NCBI GenBank assembly: GCA_018105865.1
Contig: CM030848.1
Coordinates: 10,983,699 to 11,047,698, forward strand
Source of the DNA: Metaphire vulgaris
Taxonomy: Eukaryota > Annelida > Clitellata > Crassiclitellata > Megascolecidae
Reading direction: 5' to 3'
DNA: 64,000 bases
The notes below the pieces were generated by a model. It worked only from the letters and a program-made list of their open reading frames with translations, did not search any database and was not told the DNA's origin. The number at the start of each line of letters is the position of its first letter. Position 1 is the first letter of the stretch. The position numbers were made by a program, and so were the translations under genes. Positions 1-20,824 of this stretch are shown here, piece by piece.

Positions 1-784
1 CCTCCCTTCTTTCCTCCCCCTCCCTCTCAAATTTAAATAAATAATACAAGCGACCTAGGAAGGTTATTTTCAAATTCCAGCATGAAATGTGAGACTATTT
101 GTTGGTATACTGGAAAAATACAAGCGTAACACTAGTCCACTAACTGGAGATTGATTTCACATGCACCTAAAAACTACTTATCCTTTGACATATCAGAAGA
201 ACCAATAGCAGTATATGATATTAAGATATGTAGAATGCCACATTCAAAATATGTGTCTTCCTTCCCTCCCTCTATCCCTCCTTTCCCTCTCTCTTACTCA
301 TTCAAGAAATTCAAAAGCATTAAAAGTTTCTGGATATTTGCTGAATTTCATCACCATTAGAACAATTTAAATGCCCAATGCAATAAATTTTGTTCCAGGA
401 CAAGTAGGACATTAGACACATGAGTTTATTATTTTTAATAAGCAATAATTTAATTCAATCTTAATACAATCATAGACTACAACATCTGCATGAGAAAAAT
501 GAAAATCAAAACATTTGTAATGCATATTCCATATTCAGATGGTGTCTGATCTTCACCATACTTGCCAATCTCTTTACACAAGTGTCACCTAAGCTTATTT
601 ATTTGAATAAAATAATTTGATAAATACAATATTTTTAAAATAAAGCATGGGAAATATTTTAGATAAATATCAAATTTAACCATTAAATACTTTAAGATAC
701 ACAATGTTCATTAATTATCTTAATCATTCAGTGTCCTGTAGATTATTATCAAAAGAAAAAAAAAATATAATAAATAGATTTTAC
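1..784. other. AT-rich non-coding stretch
   Basis: I see no exon, RNA gene or clear repeat here. It lies downstream (minus strand) of exon 3 of the methyltransferase-like gene, so it is most likely part of intron 3; the next exon is not visible and probably lies beyond the left edge. Confidence 0.5.
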
Positions 785-2262
785 CTTTGCTCTTTACTTT
801 CTCCCAGTAATAATCCCTTGCCCTTAAACAAATCTTCACCCCTTCATCAATAATGTTACATGCCTTACTGGCATCAACAGACAGATGCCTGCACAATCCT
901 TTCAAGCTGGCTTGGTATGTGGCAGTCTCGATTATATCGCATCCCACTTCAAGGAAGCTAAATTACAAACAATACAATCCAAATAATTTTACTAACTAAA
1001 ATTCTGAAACACTCTATAAATATAAAATATGAAAATAAATGCAACAATGAGCTTTAGCCATGACTACAGCACAATCTAATAATGAAGAACAATTTGACAA
1101 TATATACTGACCCCCCCCCCCCCCACTAACTTTGCAACCCTCCCAAAAATCACATACCGGGTACATGTAGCTTCTGTCATTCATTGAATTTCAGTCCTCA
1201 ACCACCCCCAAGCTCAAATTTCACAACCCCAACACTGATAATGATGAAATTGTCCTTAAACCATATCTTATGAATGAATCAGTGTTAGAATATGCATTTG
1301 TCAGCACTGCCAGTTACCTATTGTGAACTCCAGCAATGTCATCCGGGTTAGACATAATGATTCTTGCACTCCAAAGTGGATCTCCCTGCAATCATTTTTA
1401 CTGCATAAGCTTCACTGAAGATAAATGAAATGGCATAGTGTCATTCCATTAAAGCATTTAAAACAATTTCATTTAATAAATATAATTATTGGTTCTAGAT
1501 AATGCCAACCATTTGATTATGATGATGAGTTCTCTGTCGTAAGGTAAGTCCAACTGGTTTTTAACACCATAACCCAGGAGTGAGATGAGCAATTAAGGTG
1601 GTTCCCCACTGTATTCTTCACAGAACAATTAGGGGTGAACAATAATTATTTTTGCACTCCAAGGTATATCCAAAGTTGCTGTGCAGTGGCTAGGGTCAGA
1701 TTCAAACCTACTACCCTCTGATTGCATGGCAAGAATCCTACCACTACTCCACTGCACCACCATTGATTATTTAAAATACATGTTTTTAAATGGTAAAGAA
1801 GACATTGTAATGAAATTCTATTCCTAGTAAGCAAATTCTGTAAATTCCACAAAAATCTGAAATCTGGAAGGCATTATTATGTGATAACCGCAATAACTGA
1901 CCACTCTCATTAATTACTTTAGTCTTTGTTTCTGTATTGATTCAAGTATCATTCCTTTTTGCTCTGTCTTTTCTCTGATCATTTTGTTTCCTTTGTCTTC
2001 TGCTTACTCCTGCACTTCTCTTAACCAGCAATAACTGACATTTCTGCAGACATTAATCTTCTTTCATCTTTTTCTTGATGGTCCAGCATTCTGATCCATA
2101 TAATAGTATTGGTTTGATCAGTGATAGTATAATATAGTTTATGTTACAATGTCTTAAAAGTAGCAGTGAAATGCATACGTTGATGTCGGCATGTCCATAA
2201 TTGTTGACCAATTCTGTTGCCAATCCGCCATCCAGTAAACAAAATCTGTCTGTGTTTTCCAT
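785..2262 (-). CDS. Homocysteine S-methyltransferase-like protein, 5' part (three exons)
   Basis: Three minus-strand exons are seen: 2262-2179 (start ATG, 28 codons), 1385-1318 and 957-785. All have GT donors and AG acceptors, and phases agree (0, then 2, open at phase 1). Exon 1 carries LLDGGLATEL near residues 9-18, the typical N-terminal signature of zinc-dependent homocysteine S-methyltransferases (MmuM/Mht1/Sam4 family, Pfam S-methyl_trans). Exon 2 gives GDPLWSAR, and exon 3 gives VGCDIIETATYQAS, the next conserved blocks of the family. Members move a methyl group from S-methylmethionine or S-adenosylmethionine to homocysteine in the cytosol. The Cys residues that bind zinc lie in the missing C-terminal part, so activity cannot be judged. 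Intron 1 holds a LINE fragment. It is divergent from the desaturase gene at 7.2 kb. Alternative within the same superfamily: a BHMT relative, but the motif wording fits MmuM-like enzymes better. Confidence 0.88.
2053..2130 (-). mobile_element. LINE C-terminal fragment in methyltransferase intron 1
   Basis: The minus-strand frame reads IKPILLYGSECWTIKKK, a block found after the reverse transcriptase of many LINE proteins. It happens to be in frame with exon 1 through the unspliced donor, but it is intronic. Confidence 0.6.
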
Positions 2263-2877
2263 AAGCTGAAAAGCAAAATCCGGTTAAATCATCAACTATT
2301 GAACAAAGTGCCCTAAAAATAAACAGAGTTTCAAGTTATTACACTAAGTATTTTTATATTAAAATAGCAAATACAATCACAAAACACACATCTGAAGCAT
2401 AACCAACGGCAATGACACCAAGTGTGTGTGTATATATTATATATATACATAATATAATTTTTTAATGCAAAAATTAAATAGTCTCAATTAATGCTGCAGT
2501 TTAATGAACTATTGAGCAAGAAGTGTCTTATATTATAAGTGTTGAAATTGGAAGACTGACTCCTAGCTAATACTAATTGCTCTTTTAAAGCAGAATTTAT
2601 TTTAGATGGCAGTAATTGATGAAATTATCAAGTCTTTACATAACTCCACATAATAATGGGCAAATAATCTACTAAAGTTCACACACATCTGCATAAAATT
2701 GTGCAAAACTGCAATCCTGTAGGGCCTACATGATCAGTCAACCAATAGTGAGTAAATAGAAAAAGGAGTGGGACAACTTTTAACAGAAATAATTAATTCA
2801 AGCCTAAAAAGAGAATGGCAATGAATTCACAACCATCAAACTGCATCCCCAATTCCTTCATTTTGCATCCTTTAGCA

Positions 2878-3198
2878 CAGTGGTTCTCAGACCCCTTTGC
2901 CTCATGGACTACTTTTGAAAATCAAAAATTTCTTGCGGACCACCTGAAAATTGAGAAAAATCATGACAAGCCAAAAAAAGGTCATCACCTATCACTTACT
3001 TAATTGTGCTGCTTGTTCTAAAAAATGTTGGGTCCGGGCACCCAAGGGGTTTAAGTCCCACGACCCCCTTGGCTACACCACTAACATGGAAAATATACAT
3101 GTCTAATTTTTATTAATGTTTTCAGAATTTGCCTTGGGCCACAAGACCCCATCTCACGGACCACTTTTGGTCCGTGGACCACGGGTTGAGAACCACTG
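2878..3198. mobile_element. hAT-like non-autonomous element
   Basis: Starts CAGTGGTTCTCAGACC and ends with the inverted GGTTGAGAACCACTG. It is flanked by an exact 8-bp duplication CTTTAGCA (2870-2877 and 3199-3206). It contains one copy of the TGACAAGC core motif near 2963. A second copy of the family lies at 12392-12762. Confidence 0.88.
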
Positions 3199-3295
3199 CT
3201 TTAGCAAGTTTCGCCTACCCCTTGATAGTGATCGGTTTTGTTCTTACTTACCTCGACAGAGAACGACCCACCAACTGAATAAAATTGATTACTGT

Positions 3296-3698
3296 CAGGC
3301 CTGGAGAGAGGGGTGCAGCCGGTACATTGTTCCGGGGCCCATGGGGCTCAAAGGGGCCTGGGTCCGGTGATGATGATGCATTAACAATAGGCTGAACCCC
3401 GAAAGACTCTGACAACGGAAAAAGGTCACCTTCGTTATGAGCTCAGAGGCCCCGGCGAATGTCTGCTTAGGGGCGCGGGTCGATGATGTTAAGTAATTAA
3501 TACCTTTAAAAGACTGACAAACAAAAAGGTCGCCAACACTTTGTCAGATTTGTACTGGTAACGAGGAACCGGAATCCAGCGTTGAAAAAGACCGACAAGA
3601 CAAAAACCTCATGAACTTTTTCACACACTTGTCAGGTCAGAGGCCCGTGAGTCGTGACTTTTTTGCACCGGGGCCCCGAAATTCTTTCAGCGGCCCTG
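3296..3698. mobile_element. hAT-like non-autonomous element, diverged
   Basis: Begins CAGGCCTGGAGAG and ends AGCGGCCCTG. The flanks ATTACTGT and ATTACTTA agree at 6 of 8 positions. Two degenerate core motifs lie at about 3528 and 3593. A partial relative is seen at 34950-35003. Confidence 0.5.
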
Positions 3699-3706
3699 AT
3701 TACTTA

Positions 3707-4271
3707 AGTTGAAGTGCTATAGAAATTGTCAATTTAACTGAAACTCAGTTTGCAATTTATAATATTATTATTTATAACAGTTAATTAAAATAAGGCAAAA
3801 GGGTGCTTGCAAAGACCCAAAAATCCGAATAACACGACTTTTAATATCTGATAATATTGCTTAGTTCTTGTTCATGCTCTTTAAATTTGTTTGATCATTT
3901 TTTGAAACGTCCTTTCGTCCCATTCTTGATCCATTGCATTTGTACTTCACTAAGAAATAATAAGGCTGATATGCTTCTGCACATACTGGCTCTTATGAGA
4001 TGACGCTATTGTACTAATTGTAGCTTGTAGCTGATGACTGTAATAAACTAACATCAGCTGTATAGCATGTATTTAGATTTTAGAGCCTTAGAGATATTGG
4101 TAGGTTTTGCAATCCCAACCAACAAAATATACCAAACGTTAATTTGTCATTTATCATTGACTCCATACTTGAGAAGTCTTCGCCGAATATAAAAATTCTG
4201 ACATTGACGTTAATGTTCTAATAAGTAGAGAAGGGAACCAGCGCGGCATAAATTTCTGAACCGCTGATCCA
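3707..4271. other. Intergenic stretch, nothing recognised
   Basis: No exon, RNA gene or repeat that I recognise lies in this AT-rich stretch between two transposons. Confidence 0.5.
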
Positions 4272-4279
4272 GGTTTTAC

Positions 4280-4944
4280 CATAGATTTATTATAATACAC
4301 TAGATGCCGTCTATCTATGGCAAAGTCAGGCCAAAGTTGAAGCCAGTTTGCATGGATGGTGTGTCAAGAAATGTTTACCCCGCAGATATCTTGAAGACCT
4401 CATAATTCTTTAGCGCTATCATATTTATTTGAGAGCAGAGCCTACTTAGATATGGACGACGTCACCGCTTTAATATCGTGTACCATAGTTGCTTTAAATG
4501 TGTTCCGTTTGATCTTTTACTCATATTTTCCACAATTCTTATTCGTGCCAATTGATTTCCGAATATAAATACTATAATCGTATCGTAAAAGTAGATTTTT
4601 AGGTCGATTATTAGTTGAGTTTGAAGCCGTTTTGTGCAGTGCTGATTTATACGACGATAAGCCTATGTTACTATGTGACCTATGTCTATGTAATTTTCAA
4701 AGGCTTATTTGCGGCAGCGACTGCGCAACGTCGCGGCTATTCGCATAAATCAGACGATCAATTACACAATATTTAAACAACTAGTCCACATTAAATAAGT
4801 TAAACAGCTAAACGATATCCGTTTCAACAGTGTACCAAAATTTTCAAGATTTCAGCGAGGTAAACATTTCTTGACACACCATCAATGCAAACTGGCCTCA
4901 CTTTCTGATACCATAGACTCTGTCTTGTGATATTAATGTCTATG
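4280..4944. mobile_element. Inverted-repeat element with long (~100 bp) arms
   Basis: The ends CATAGATTTATTATAATAC and its diverged inverse at 4925-4944 face each other. The arms pair again strongly at 4348-4380 against 4862-4895, around GATGGTGTGTCAAGAAATG. It is flanked by an exact 8-bp duplication GGTTTTAC (4272-4279 and 4945-4952). There is no coding capacity. The 8-bp duplication and CA...TG ends suggest a hAT-type or similar element; the superfamily is not certain. Confidence 0.8.
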
Positions 4945-5067
4945 GGTTTTACTATATTATTGCTCCGAGAGATTTTAACTTTCTGAATCGCATGAAACAG
5001 ATTTAATTTTCTATAAAAAATTACTTTCAGGTTGAACGTCGTGATTTTTTGTCATTTTTACCAACAA

Positions 5068-5236
5068 TAGTGGAATGCGCTCCCTCATTCGCTGGCCGGG
5101 ACTACTTCTCCTGAAACGTTCGCCAAAGAACTAAAAACGTACTTGTTCACCAGATCGTACAGTTATTAGCTGTGTGTTGATTGTACAGCGCTTTTGGTTT
5201 TGGCCGATGGCCATGTTACGGCGCTTCATAAATAGT

Positions 5237-5274
<38 letters not shown>

Positions 5275-5276
5275 CG
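5068..5276 (+). mobile_element. LINE 3' end (L2/CR1-like) with (AAT)n tail
   Basis: Translation near 5070 gives WNALPHSLAG and ETFAKELKTYLF, the usual C-terminal end of L2/CR1-type LINE proteins. A short 3' UTR and a TAA/AAT repeat (5243-5276) follow. Confidence 0.7.
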
Positions 5277-5327
5277 CTTGATTTTATAGAGTTCAGTTTG
5301 CAACGTACCATTATGGTTATGTAAAAG

Positions 5328-5364
5328 TGCATAATAATAATAATAATAATAATTATTATTATTA
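5328..5364. repeat. Palindromic (AAT)n-(ATT)n microsatellite
   Basis: AAT units switch directly into ATT units, making a self-complementary array just before the LINE at 5393. Confidence 0.8.
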
Positions 5365-5392
5365 GACATAGTAGACATTATTAGTAGACATA

Positions 5393-6534
5393 ATATATTT
5401 AGATTTTGCCAAAGCTTTTGATAAAGTACCCCATATAAGGCTGGCTGCCAAACTGAAGTCCTGTGGAATAAGGGGCAATATTCTCAGATGGATTGAAAAT
5501 TGGTTGAAGGGAAGAAGACAGAAGGTTGGCATTAGGGGAGGCCATTCGCAATGGGCAAGAGTTATCAGTGGAGTGCCTCAGGGCTCAGTGCTTGGGCCAT
5601 TGCTTTTCTAATATATATAAATGATATCGATGAAGGATTACTGTCCAAAATTTCAAAGTTTGCCGATGATACAAAGTTATGCAGAAATATAGACTCGGAG
5701 GATGATGCAAAAATTTTACAAGAAGATCTAAGGAAATTGTTTCAGTGGTCTGTGGACTGGCAGATGCTTTTCAATATTGATAAATGTTCTGTAATGCATG
5801 TTGGGAAGTCTAATAATGGTAATGAATATTCTTTAGGGGAAGGTTCTAACCACAACAGAAAAAGAAAGAGACTTGGGGATAATCACCCATAGAAGTATGA
5901 ATCCATCTCACCAATGCATGGAGGCAGCAAAAAGGGAAACCAAATGTTGGGAATGGTGAAAAGGACAATTGTGAGTCGTGACAAAGAGATAATCATTAAA
6001 CTTTATAAGTCATTAGTAAGGCCTCATCTGGAATACTGTGTTCAGGCTTGGAATCCATTCTTGAAAAAGATATAGAACTTTTAGAAAAAGTGCAAAGACG
6101 AGCAACGAAGATGGTCAATGGGTGCCATAATTTAAGCTATTAAAAAAGACTTCAATATTGTGGACTGACAACATTAGAAAGGAGAAGAGAAAGAGGGGAT
6201 TTGATAGAAACATACAAAATAATGACTGGGAAAGTAGATGTGCCATATGATCGATTCTTTACATTGGCACACTATAGCAGCACAAGAGGCCACAAGTGCA
6301 AAATGTTTAAGCAGAGGGTTGGTCCAAGAAAGAAAAACTTTTTTAGTGCAAGGGTTGTGGACAAATGGAACAGTTTGGACGAGGTGGGAGTGACAGTTGA
6401 AACAGTGAACGGATTCAAAGGCTATCTAGATAAACTAGGTTATTGAATGCAGATGGTTACATCAGTGGTTTTCACACAGGCTTACTTAGCCTCCTAAACC
6501 ACTTAAAATCACATTATTATTATTATTATTATTA
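5393..6534 (+). mobile_element. CR1/Jockey-like LINE, 3' half, decayed
   Basis: Reverse transcriptase blocks are readable in order: LDFAKAFDKVPH (about 5399), SGVPQGSVLGPLLF (about 5560), then after a frameshift IYINDID and FADDTKL (about 5660), the polymerase active-site box with the catalytic Asp pair. Downstream are MFNIDKC-like and YKIMTGKVD...FSARVVDKWNSLD blocks, then a TGA at about 6444. Stops and at least two frameshifts show that it is dead. The 3' UTR carries a double-stem hairpin (6465-6502) and ends in (ATT)n. The 5' half is missing, as is usual for truncated LINE copies. A second, partial copy is at 14189-14500. Confidence 0.88.
6465..6502 (+). other. LINE 3'-tail double-stem hairpin
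   Basis: Outer stem GTGGTTT with AAACCAC, inner stem AGGCT with AGCCT. The same architecture with compensated bases occurs in the SINE tail at 48249-48287 and in minus-strand copies at 11884-11919, 56290-56325, 63310-63345 and 52170-52225. It is probably the site bound by the LINE reverse transcriptase. Confidence 0.75.
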
Positions 6535-7170
6535 ACCTAAATATGTCTAAGGCCTATGCCACATTCTAATTATAGCATGTCTTTTCTAATTATAGCATGT
6601 TTAAACTAAATTCTAGAAAACCAGTCAATGTCAAGAATGCATTTTTCAAAATTTCATTTTGTGAAGTTTGAGGCATTTATATTGATGTGTATATCTATAT
6701 AAGATATTGTATTTGCATTATAAGTGTTTCTAGGCTGACGACTCGCCTCTTTTACTCGAAATTGTAATTAGTGCATGTGCAAATTTAGTATAGTATTATA
6801 ATATTATTGTGCCATTGTTATGTCAGATGTATCAGCTGATGGTCCAACAAAATTTAAGCTGTTAATATCAGTCCAAGACTGAAAGATCACAGCTCAAGTG
6901 GTGTAAGACCAGTCTGGTTGTTTTCTTCTGGGTATTCTTTTAAAGGAGCTGAACATCCTAGTGATTGTTGAATCACATGATGAGGTTTTGTGCAGCGCAC
7001 ATCGTAAACCAAAACCATGTATAGAAAGTGCATTTACTGCAAATGACAATATAGTTTTTGTATCTGTATTGCTATTATAATTGCATTTTTTGCAGTTTAA
7101 TGTTTTCTATGCACAGTTTATACGCATCTTATAATTCTTATTGTAGACTTTAAAACTACATTTGTTCTTT
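6535..7170. other. Region upstream of the desaturase gene
   Basis: No coding exon is seen. The sequence TTCTTTTAAAG ending at 7175 could be a splice acceptor for a 5' UTR intron, which would put the promoter further upstream. No TATA box can be assigned. Confidence 0.35.
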
Positions 7171-7183
7171 TAAAGATTTGATT

Positions 7184-8213
7184 ATGGAAGAAAAAACAGA
7201 CTTGCACATTTACTTGCAAGCCAAGAATATTCCGGATTTCTCCATCTTAAACGACAAAGTGAAGAAAGTCCTGCATTCCAGTTCTTGGATCGAGCTGTAT
7301 GGATACGATTGGTTACAGTTCACTTGGGCCTTTGCCTTTTTGCCACTGGGCCTTCATGTTTTGCGTTACGATGGATGGCAGTATCAGTTGCTTGGTTTAT
7401 TCCTTCTGACGTGCTACCATACCTGTTTTACCGCACGTGCCACTCACCTTGCTTCACATGGATCACTTGCTTCTTCCTCTCGCTGGAACCAGTTTTGGTT
7501 CCTCCTTTTTGGAGAATTTATTGGGTCATTTTCAACCAAATGCACCCATGATATGCACATCAAGTGCCATCACGCGTACACAAATGTTATTGGACTCGGC
7601 GACTCAAGTACTTGGAAAGTGCCATTTCTGTCAAGATACGTCTACTTGTTTATTGCACCACTGGCCATACCAGCACTGACCCCAGTTGTTTCAATTCATT
7701 TGCTTATTAGGGCGGATATTGGAAGCATCTTGCAATTTTTTCCTTACATTTCCTCTGGGCATAGCGTTTCACCTTGGTTTGCTTATTCACATATCAGGAT
7801 TTTCGTTTCCTGGTGCCATATTAACCCTGTATGTCTACCGTGCCGGTCTGTCTATTCCGTACGTTCACATTAATATCTTCCAGCACATTGGACTGCCGAT
7901 GTACTCGCTGGACAATCGGCCCCCGCGGATTTACCAGATGGCCAGCGGGTGTTTGAACCTGTGGCACAGTGTGTTGCTGGATTTTGCTTTTGGCCACTCC
8001 ATCATCAGTTGCCACGTTGAGCACCACCTCTTCCCAATGTTGTCCGACAACATGAGTCTTAAAGTGAAGCCAGTTGTTCGTGCGTTCCTGACGATGCATG
8101 GTCTTCCCTACCAAGAGGAATCATATTCATCGCGTCTGTCTTTTTTCTTGGCTCAGTATGAAGAACTCATGGTACATGCGCCACCAATCACTCATCTTGT
8201 TGGAGTCCAGTGA
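7184..8213 (+). CDS. FADS6: Fatty acid desaturase 6-like, frameshifted
   Basis: Membrane-bound di-iron desaturase of the FADS6 group, expected in the ER membrane; its substrate is not established. All three histidine boxes are present: HLASH at residues 88-92, HIKCHH at 125-130, and HVEHH near 277. The stretches CHHAYTNVIGLGDSSTWK, VHINIFQHIGLPM and the C-terminal APPITHLVGVQ are hallmarks of FADS6. Start is ATG at 7184. The reading frame changes once, at a run of six T (7736-7741): five T would keep one frame, giving about 342 residues, close to the vertebrate length. The rest is intact, so a sequencing error or a recent mutation is likelier than an old pseudogene. The coding region lacks introns, unlike vertebrate FADS6. 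A long 3' UTR runs to a poly(A) signal at 9079. Confidence 0.9.
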
Positions 8214-8686
8214 TGCAGAACACACCACAATCGCATGGATGTAACTATCAGTGGGACTCCATATTAATATTGAACTTTTGAACAATAATATAGCATAATA
8301 TTGCATAGCAATGACTTGTTAGCTCTCGCTTATGCTTACTTGAGCATTCTGACAAATGCCTGTTTCTTCTTGCCTTTCATACATCAGCATTCAACTGCAT
8401 TTTCTTGATTATGGTTGAACTGTTGATCAACGAAATGTTGTCATGTGGCTAGGCCTTCATGCATTGTGACAGAAATGCTTTACTCTTGAAGTACAGTATG
8501 TCAGCTGCATGTTGTTGTTTCAGTTTTAATTGCACTTATGAACACTGACTTGTCTTTTCAGCTAGGCTTTTAGACATTTTGCTTACCGGGTATATAATCT
8601 TATTTATTTATTTGATTAGTGTGGTAATGGTATTCTTGATTGTTAGACATGTGAGCAATGATTTTTTCAGCTTCTTTTAGCTAGAC

Positions 8687-8900
8687 TTATTTATTTATTT
8701 ATTTATTTATTTATTTCAAGACAATTTCTATAGCGCCGTGCATTAGGCTAAGGCCTACGACAAGGGTGCTGCACACACACAGTCAACCAAATCCTAAACT
8801 AAAAAGGTGCGTCTTTAGTTCTCTCAGGAACAGCCCAGCTGAGTTGGCCTCAGTCACTGCAGTCGGCAAGGCATTCCAAAGCAATGGGTTCGTAATGAGA
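8687..8900. repeat. (TTTA)n plus dispersed repeat in desaturase 3' UTR
   Basis: About eight TTTA units are followed by ATTTCTATAGCGCC and a stretch related in layout to 18601-18760 (both contain a TATAGCGC box). It is probably a transposon tail inserted in the 3' UTR; family not identified. Confidence 0.4.
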
Positions 8901-9078
8901 CTTATAAGTCTTCTCACAACGATAATTTCTCTAGTCATTTATTTGTGGATATATTAGTGCATTTTAATTTGTGAATTTTATACATGCAGTTTCCATGTTG
9001 AAATTGGTTTTCCATTGACTAGTGACTACAGAAATTCTTTTATTATATGCTTTTTAATGTTTCTACTGTTTTATGTAA

Positions 9079-9084
9079 AATAAA
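9079..9084 (+). promoter_or_regulatory. Poly(A) signal of the desaturase gene
   Basis: AATAAA followed within 30 bases by a T/G-rich stretch, about 870 bases after the stop codon. Confidence 0.6.
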
Positions 9085-9347
9085 TTAAGTTTGGGATTCT
9101 GTGTTTTATTTGTGCTTTTTTGTAATATGTGTCTATTACAACTAGAATATCTGTATGATTTGGAACAAGAATGCACCTAGGTTAATTAGCGATGAAGTAA
9201 TTTGTTAAACTTTTTCATACAAAAGATGAAGCCAGTTTTGCATGAAATTAAAGCACAGCACTTATCATCTCTGACATTCAGTGTTGAATACAGAAACATT
9301 TACAAGTTTAATTTAATAGCAACAGTCATGCTGTACCAAAGTACAAG

Positions 9348-9448
9348 CAGTAGAACTTCGTTATAACAGATTTAACAGATTTAGTTATAACCATTGTTGT
9401 ACGGCAATGAAGTAGAAGTACCAGTAATGCGTTACCGGTACTTCTACT

Positions 9449-9492
<44 letters not shown>

Positions 9493-9705
9493 GAATGACA
9501 AGATTAATGTGACATAATGTCTAACGACTGCAAGGGCACATTACCGTACAGCAATGGTTATATCCTTGGTTACGACTTACTGCAATGTATGGTCCCGTGT
9601 GATATGCTACCGTATTGGATGGTATTGGATATACTGCAATGTGCCTCGGATATAATGTACTCAATTTTATAGACCCGCTAAGTACGTTATAACGAAGTTC
9701 TACTG
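9348..9705. mobile_element. pogo/Tigger-like MITE with nested fold-back
   Basis: The ends CAGTAGAACTTCGTTATAAC and GTTATAACGAAGTTCTACTG are inverted. Two relatives are at 40746-40915 and 50387-50744. Inside, about 9386-9562, is a second inverted pair (ATAACCATTG and CAATGGTTAT), and within that a hairpin at 9406-9453 with 17-bp perfect arms followed by (ATT)n. Confidence 0.75.
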
Positions 9706-9964
9706 TATTAACATATTTTACAATTACTGGTACTTTAATCAACTTCAAGTTAAATTTCACAGTTCATTAAGTAACAGTCAATTATCTGAGAACTGTATTA
9801 TGTTATGCAGACCAGATGTCTCTACTGATTAAGGATGTGAAAGCATTGATGTCTTGTTTGCAAACTAAATTTGTGGCTATTGAAGATTTCACTTGAACTT
9901 CATGTATTAATTTTAAAACATGAATTTTCATTTAACGATTGCAAAAAATAGAATATTGCTTTAG

Positions 9965-19269
<9,305 letters not shown>

Positions 19270-19321
19270 CTCGAATAAAAAAAACATTAAATGCTTCTGC
19301 ATATACATGCTCAAAGCATAC

Positions 19322-19675
19322 CAGTGGCCATAGCCAGGATTTTCCGAAGGGGTGGGGGGGGGTATGGTCCCCATGATTCCCAATTCTCAACTTCGGAAAA
19401 CTTCTGACAACCAAAAAAAGGTATTCCATGATTTAATTAACAGCAGCACGGAAAAATCCTGACAAGCAAAAAAAGTTGCTAGCTTTTATTATACTTCAAT
19501 AATTTTCAATAATTGAAATATATAGATATACGAGCGTGTACACTATACTATATAGTGATTGCAATAAACAAAATTTGGTCATCAAGAGGGGTCTTAACCC
19601 CCAAACTCTCCCATTCCCTACACTGAGAACAGCCAAGAGGGTTTAACCCCAAAACTCTCCTTGGCTGCACAACTG
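19322..19675. mobile_element. hAT-like element (CAGTGGC-TAGCCAGGAT family)
   Basis: CAGTGGCCATAGCCAGGATT to CTTGGCTGCACAACTG; exact duplication AAGCATAC (19314-19321, 19676-19683). Core motifs at 19406 and 19461. Confidence 0.82.
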
Positions 19676-20024
19676 AAGCATACTATCATGAAGATTGAGT
19701 CTTAACAGTAGTACAATTGACTTTGTATATACATAAAATAATAACAGCAAAATATCCACTCTCTGCCAGTCAATCATGTATTCATTTCATTTATTACAAT
19801 GTTAACCGTGATACAATAACATAATGATTGGCCTAAAATGAAGAACTAGTGGCAGCTAATGATTTGTATTAGCCTAATCTGGTAACAAAATCAAACAGTA
19901 ATGCTAAAACACATGAAATGGGATCCTGATAATATAAAGCAATCTGCAGTTACAATCCATTATTGAATAGTATGAACAAATTCCTTTTTGAAAATGATTT
20001 CATTCGCTGCACCCACCATCAGCT

Positions 20025-20265
20025 ATTGATATTTTAATGCTTCAATGCAATGTCGACGGATAAAAGGAAAAAATGTAAACACCTTATAAGACCAAGACCT
20101 TCAAAATATTATCCACACGACTACAGGGTGGCGTAAAAAAGCGATATTGATATTTTAATGCTTCAATGCAATGTCGACGAATAAAAGGAAAAAATGTAAA
20201 CACCTTATAAGACCAAGACCTTCAAAATATTATCCACACGACTACAGGGTGGCACAAAAAAGCGG
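20025..20265. repeat. Two-copy tandem duplication, period 121
   Basis: Copies 20025-20145 and 20146-20265 differ at only a few positions; each ends CTACAGGGTGGC followed by a run of A and GCG. No coding frame. Confidence 0.9.
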
Positions 20266-20269
20266 ACTA

Positions 20270-20765
20270 TAGTAAATGCAAACCTAAATGTGACTATTCC
20301 GGTTTTTTTGAGCCACTCTTTATTATATTGACTTAAGAAAAGCATCAAAGATCGTAAGTAAAAGCAAAGCAAAATCTCATGCAGAGCTTTCAAGTTAGTA
20401 CCATAGTAGTGACTTATATCCCAGGTGCTTAGCATGAATTCTTGAAAATCTAACGGGTTCTGTGCACTAAATACCAAAGGTGTGCATACATATGAGCTCA
20501 GGGTAAATCCCTGAAGGCCAGAAGTTTACCAAAACAAACCATCCAACATGTTAATTGCAATGATCAATTGAAAATGTTTTAACTCAGCCTGATCTAGATT
20601 AATCTCATTACAATGCTACAGGCCTAATGAGTACCTCATTTGCAGCAATGTAAAAACAGATTGCTGCTGCTGCTGCTGATGATGATGATGCAAATGCTAT
20701 GTTGCCTGCAGATGCTGCTGCTGATGTTGATGATACAGATGCTGCTATAGCTGATGGCATGACAC

Positions 20766-20824
<59 letters not shown>

